From NCBI GenBank assembly GCA_009602725.1, contig WELB01000155.1, positions 262,845 to 287,238 on the forward strand: DNA of 24,394 nt, given 5' to 3'. Below, in pieces: positions 22,111 through 24,394 of this stretch. The notes beneath the pieces were generated by a model that saw only the letters and a list, made by a program, of their open reading frames with translations, was not told the origin of the DNA and ran no database searches. Position numbers and translations under genes: made by a program. Each line of letters starts with the position of its first letter. The stretch's first letter is position 1. Source of the DNA: Spirogloea muscicola (lineage: Eukaryota; Streptophyta; Zygnematophyceae; Spirogloeales; Spirogloeaceae).

Positions 22111-22263
22111 GTTTCCGGCGTCAAAGGCAGCAAGCAAACCGCTGCCGAATCACTCGCTCAGATGTACCAAAATGCGAAGTGCAACACCTTCATCTCGCTC
22201 CAGCGTTTCCAGGCGTTCGCCATGCATTTGCGGCTGGGCCGCTCCTTGCCATCCACCTTTTGA
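22111..22263 (+). pseudogene. Unrecognised protein-like fragment
   Basis: One + frame reads without a stop from 22111 to the TGA at 22261-22263. It has a non-repetitive, protein-like composition, with SLAQMYQNAKCNTFISLQRF followed by QAFAMHLRLGRSLPSTF. I do not recognise the family. There is no start codon at its left end and no clear splice site, so it may be an isolated exon, a gene relic or chance. A second protein-like run lies at about 22290-22398 (SDLQLLSRVFDNPSVGVTVE) before a retroelement tail remnant interrupts it. Confidence 0.2.
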
Positions 22264-22398
22264 ATGTTGACACGGCTACTCTTTCTCGGTAGCTCATCTA
22301 CTCCGACTTGCAGCTGTTAAGCAGGGTCTTCGACAACCCATCTGTTGGTGTCACTGTGGAGCTGCATCCAGCCCCATCGGACCTTGACCATTCCTCGT

Positions 22399-22417
22399 GG
22401 GCTGGCCTTTCACAGCC
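22399..22417 (+). repeat. Retroelement tail hairpin remnant in the opposite orientation
   Basis: GGGCTGGCCTTTCACAGCC is the reverse complement of the tail hairpin seen in the array to the right. The adjoining TTGACCATTCC... also resembles the reverse complement of the tail at 23160-23175. This indicates one inverted fragment. Confidence 0.45.
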
Positions 22418-22585
22418 ATCGCCCCTTTATAATCAGCTACATCTCTCTGCAGTCGAAGTGGCAAGTGCACAGCACAGCGTATCTGCACTACGCTGAGCGC
22501 AGGCTGGACAGCTCAGGCCCTCTAAGCAACCCGTGTCAGCCCTAGGACGTCAGGTGCCTCTGAGAGGGGAACCTCGCTGTGAGTG

Positions 22586-22874
22586 GGCCCGAAGGGAGAA
22601 GAGGCAGCTCAGGGCTGTGAAAAGCCAGCCCACAGAAGGTCCACAGGATTAAACAGCTCTTCCAAGGGGGCTATCAAAACCCAGCCCAACAGAGTGAACA
22701 AGGGCCAAAGGAGCCGGACAACGTAGAGACCAGAGACAAGAGACTGCAGAATGAACCAGGATGGAGGGAGGGCTCGGATGCTGAAGAAACAGCTCTTCAG
22801 ATAGGCAGTGGCTGGGATGCTGGGACGAGGGTGCCTCCCGCTGGCAGGCTGCGATGCCTGGCGAGGGAATATGC
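22586..22874 (-). mobile_element. Non-LTR retroelement fragment D (3' tail, decayed)
   Basis: The left edge GCCCGAAGGGAGAAGAGG resembles the tail end of the other copies. Two hairpin-like cores follow, 22612-22631 and about 22668-22687. The second is followed by ACAAGGGCCAAAGGAGCC, close to 23170-23185 of copy B. The part toward 22874 has GCTGGGAC-AGGGTGCCTCCC, which resembles the end of the coding region in the other copies. No intact frame remains. Confidence 0.5.
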
Positions 22875-23131
22875 TCGCCCATAGAGAAAGGCGCGCGGGG
22901 CGCATGAAATGAAAAGGGAGGCCAATTCAAGCCAATACACATTTCAAGCAGAGGCGAGTGCAAACTAAACAAGGCTACATAATATAGAGACCTAAACTAA
23001 GGTGCCTAAGGTGACATTAGTACCCACGGGAGAGCACAAACAAATCGGACAAGCTAACTTGGGGAGCTGGAGCGCCGCCACGAAAGCTGGAGGCCCGACT
23101 TAGAGCGCGCCCTGCACGTTGATGAAGAGCC
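22875..23131 (-). mobile_element. Non-LTR retroelement fragment C: C-terminus plus 3' tail
   Basis: The minus strand encodes MALHQRAGRALSRASSF and then an end SDLFVLSRGY-stop (stop at 23017-23019). The RAGRAL segment and the SDL...RGY end align with copy A (RAGRAM, SDLMLLTRGY). The coding part is cut off at about 23131, exactly where the tail of copy B ends. The tail 22875-23016 (142 nt) has lost the GGCTGG hairpin but keeps the terminal CCCATAGAGAA. Confidence 0.6.
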
Positions 23132-23140
23132 ATAGAGGAG

Positions 23141-23160
23141 GGGCTGGGAAAGGCCAGCCC
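23141..23160 (-). repeat. 3' tail hairpin of retroelement copy B
   Basis: GGGCTGGGAAAGGCCAGCCC: a GGCTGG arm, a short loop and a CCAGCC arm. It lies about 85-105 nt after the stop on the element's strand. Conserved tail hairpins of this kind often serve as reverse transcriptase recognition sites in non-LTR elements (inference). Confidence 0.65.
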
Positions 23161-23217
23161 AAAAAGATTGGACAAGATCCAAAGAGCCAAAAGGTGCCGA
23201 ATAGAAAAGCTACACAG

Positions 23218-23730
23218 CTAGACACGAGACGATGCAGATGGAAGCTTAGAACCCACGGGTGAGCAGCGGCAAGTTCGAGTAATTCGCAGCTGGGATAGAG
23301 GCACTCCGCCTAGACTCCGGCAGTCTACCAAATCCGCAATGATGCGGGGACCTCCTCCGGGCGGGGTGGCGACGAGGTCGGCGCCGCGGGTATGGTGCTG
23401 ACCGTCCGCGCCCAGCTGGATGGGCATGATGGAGCTGTTCTCCACGGCCACCGTGTAGCCCGCCTCCAGGAACACTCCATGCATGCCGTCCCGCAGGAGG
23501 TCGTGGGATCCGGTCCTCTCGCCCCCGTGCGCACAGCGGAGCATGTGAGCAGCCAGCTCCACAGCGTCGGCGGGGCGGGCTCCGCACTCACACTGCAATA
23601 CACCGACGAGGCAGGGAGGGAGGAGGCCCAGGAGCCGGTGGGCGGCCGTCCTGAATACCGCGTCGGGCATGGTTGGTGCAGCGTAGAGGGGGAGTTCAGA
23701 TAACCACGCCGCCGCCCCGGGGGAGGACAC
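23218..23730 (-). pseudogene. Retroelement protein fragment with Cys/His finger and nuclease-like segment
   Basis: This is the longest coding remnant of copy B. Residues 8-28 resemble the linker after the reverse transcriptase thumb, 47-76 the Cys/His finger with the HGGER-x3-H signature, and 88-136 the nuclease-like strand pattern with Asp118 and Asp133/Asp136. The last 30 residues are read out of frame after an internal deletion and are not native. No reverse transcriptase catalytic motif is present in the window. The exact clade (RLE-type, Dualen-like or other) cannot be decided. Confidence 0.6.
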
Positions 23731-23856
23731 CGACAGGAGACGGGCACACCTGCAGGTCGTCCTGAGGAAGGAGCTCCACCGTCTTGTTGAAGGGCCAACT
23801 TCTCCACCAACGCCATGTAGCGTGCCTGGGCTCGCAGGTCAGGCCACAGAATTGCT

Positions 23857-23968
23857 CGCCCATAGGGAAGAGGGAGGGGTTTGGGCGAGGTGCACGAGTG
23901 GGAGGGCCTGCTCCGACAAGTCGGGGTGGGCCGCCAGCAGCCCATCGCGGGCAGAGCGGAGGAAATGC
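23857..23968 (-). mobile_element. Short retroelement fragment between copies A and B
   Basis: It starts with GCTCGCCCATAGGGAAGAGG, close to the ends of copies A and C, but diverges after about 20 nt. It reads into no recognised frame. It may be a very short separate insertion or the 5' part of copy B. Confidence 0.35.
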
Positions 23969-24394
23969 GCGCCCATAGAGAAGAGGGGCTGGCAAAGCCA
24001 GCCCAAAAAAGTATGGACAATGTCCAAAGCCAAAGAAAGAGGAGCTGGAGAAACTACAAAACACTGCAGAACACTGAAACGATGCAGAGGAAAGCTCAGT
24101 ACCCACGAGTGAGCAACATCAGGTCTGAGTAGCTCGCTGCAGGGAAAGAGGCACTCCGCCCAGACCCAGAGGCGGCGGCCATAGCACGGCCTGCGCGCGT
24201 ATGGACGGCGTGGGCAAGGGAGCGTTGAAGCGATACGGCCAGGCGCATGCGGAAGACTTGTCCGAGCGAACCGGCCGCGTTGAAGCCGGGCATCGCCCCT
24301 GGCAGACCCGGCCGCCGGTCAATGGCCTGGCGGGCAAGCCGCTGAATGAGATCCAGCCAGCGGCTGCCGAAAGCCCCGTGCACATCCATCGCCA
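23969..24394 (-). mobile_element. Non-LTR retroelement fragment A: C-terminus plus 3' tail (5' end outside window)
   Basis: The minus-strand frame from the window edge to a TGA at 24096-24098 encodes DVHGAFGSRWLDLIQRLAR, FRMRLAVSLQRSLAHAV and RAGRAM, ending SDLMLLTRGY. The G-F/G-x-L...LAVSLQR...A pattern is what non-LTR retrotransposon proteins carry after their nuclease-like domain. The tail 23969-24095 (127 nt) begins on the minus strand after the stop and ends with CTCTATGGGC. It holds a perfect hairpin at 23986-24004. Confidence 0.65.
23986..24004 (-). repeat. 3' tail hairpin of retroelement copy A
   Basis: GGGCTGGCAAAGCCAGCCC is a perfect 8-bp stem with a 3-nt AAA core. It occupies the same place in the tail as the copy B hairpin and is followed by the shared segment CCAAAAAAGTATGGACAATG. 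Confidence 0.7.

Larger units (their letters stand above)
20985..22585 (+). other. GCN1 3' UTR and intergenic stretch without a supported gene
   Basis: The first part must hold the GCN1 3' UTR. A purine-rich, G/A-biased stretch lies at about 21200-21350. Open frames here are short and low in complexity, and none resembles a known family. Hairpin-like tail remnants at 22034-22054 and 22399-22417 suggest that the right half is old retroelement debris. Confidence 0.55.
23129..23856 (-). mobile_element. Non-LTR retroelement fragment B: finger/nuclease-like C-terminal region plus tail
   Basis: The minus-strand frame at 23218-23730 (170 codons) carries AAWLSELPLYAAPTMPDAVF, then C-x-C...H-x3-C...H (Cys47, Cys49, His62, Cys66, His76). 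An AGYTVAVEN segment and RGADLVATPPGGGPRIIADL follow. This pattern is typical of the C-terminal part of non-LTR retrotransposon polyproteins, with a finger before a PD-(D/E)XK-like fold. Upstream, RYMALVEKLALQQ lies in another frame, so it is frameshifted. A deletion after DLVDCRS joins it, out of frame, to the ASIPAANYSNLPLLTRGF end (stop at 23246-23248). The tail 23129-23245 contains a hairpin at 23141-23160. The copy is clearly dead. Confidence 0.7.

Overview
The window is nuclear DNA of a eukaryote, most likely a green alga (trebouxiophyte or other chlorophyte). I infer this from a plant-type GCN1 protein cut by many short spliceosomal introns, GC-rich exons in AT-richer introns, and a green-algal style TGTAA motif past the gene. 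The species cannot be named from sequence alone. There is no bacterial gene organisation, no rRNA or tRNA that I could recognise, and no CRISPR array.

Positions 1-20984 (+) are one gene: GCN1 (ILITYHIA in Arabidopsis), the giant HEAT-repeat translational regulator that activates the eIF2alpha kinase GCN2. The 5' end lies outside the window. I reconstructed 57 exons and 56 introns. They join to 7584 nt (2527 codons plus stop) with no phase conflict and follow the plant protein to its acidic C-terminus. Four introns use GC instead of GT donors. Exons near the 5' end are very GC- and Ala-rich; later exons are less so. Several introns hold small local structures: an 18-bp perfect hairpin, an 11-bp tandem repeat, a 47-bp duplication across a splice donor, and a decayed duplicate of a splice acceptor.

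Positions 20985-22585 hold the presumed GCN1 3' UTR and an intergenic stretch without a supported gene, apart from two weak protein-like snippets near 22.1-22.4 kb.

Positions 22586-24394 are a head-to-tail array of 5'-truncated, decayed fragments of a non-LTR retrotransposon on the minus strand. At least three carry a recognisable C-terminus ending in S-(D/N)-L-x-x-L-(S/T)-R-G-(Y/F)-stop, each followed by a 117-142-nt 3' tail. Several tails keep a GGCTGG...CCAGCC hairpin. One fragment retains the Cys/His finger and nuclease-like segment typical of the retroelement C-terminal region.

Functionally, the window is a conserved stress-translation gene flanked by a retroelement graveyard. I found no convincing new multi-gene system. 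The most unusual material is the gene architecture and the self-nested tail array.
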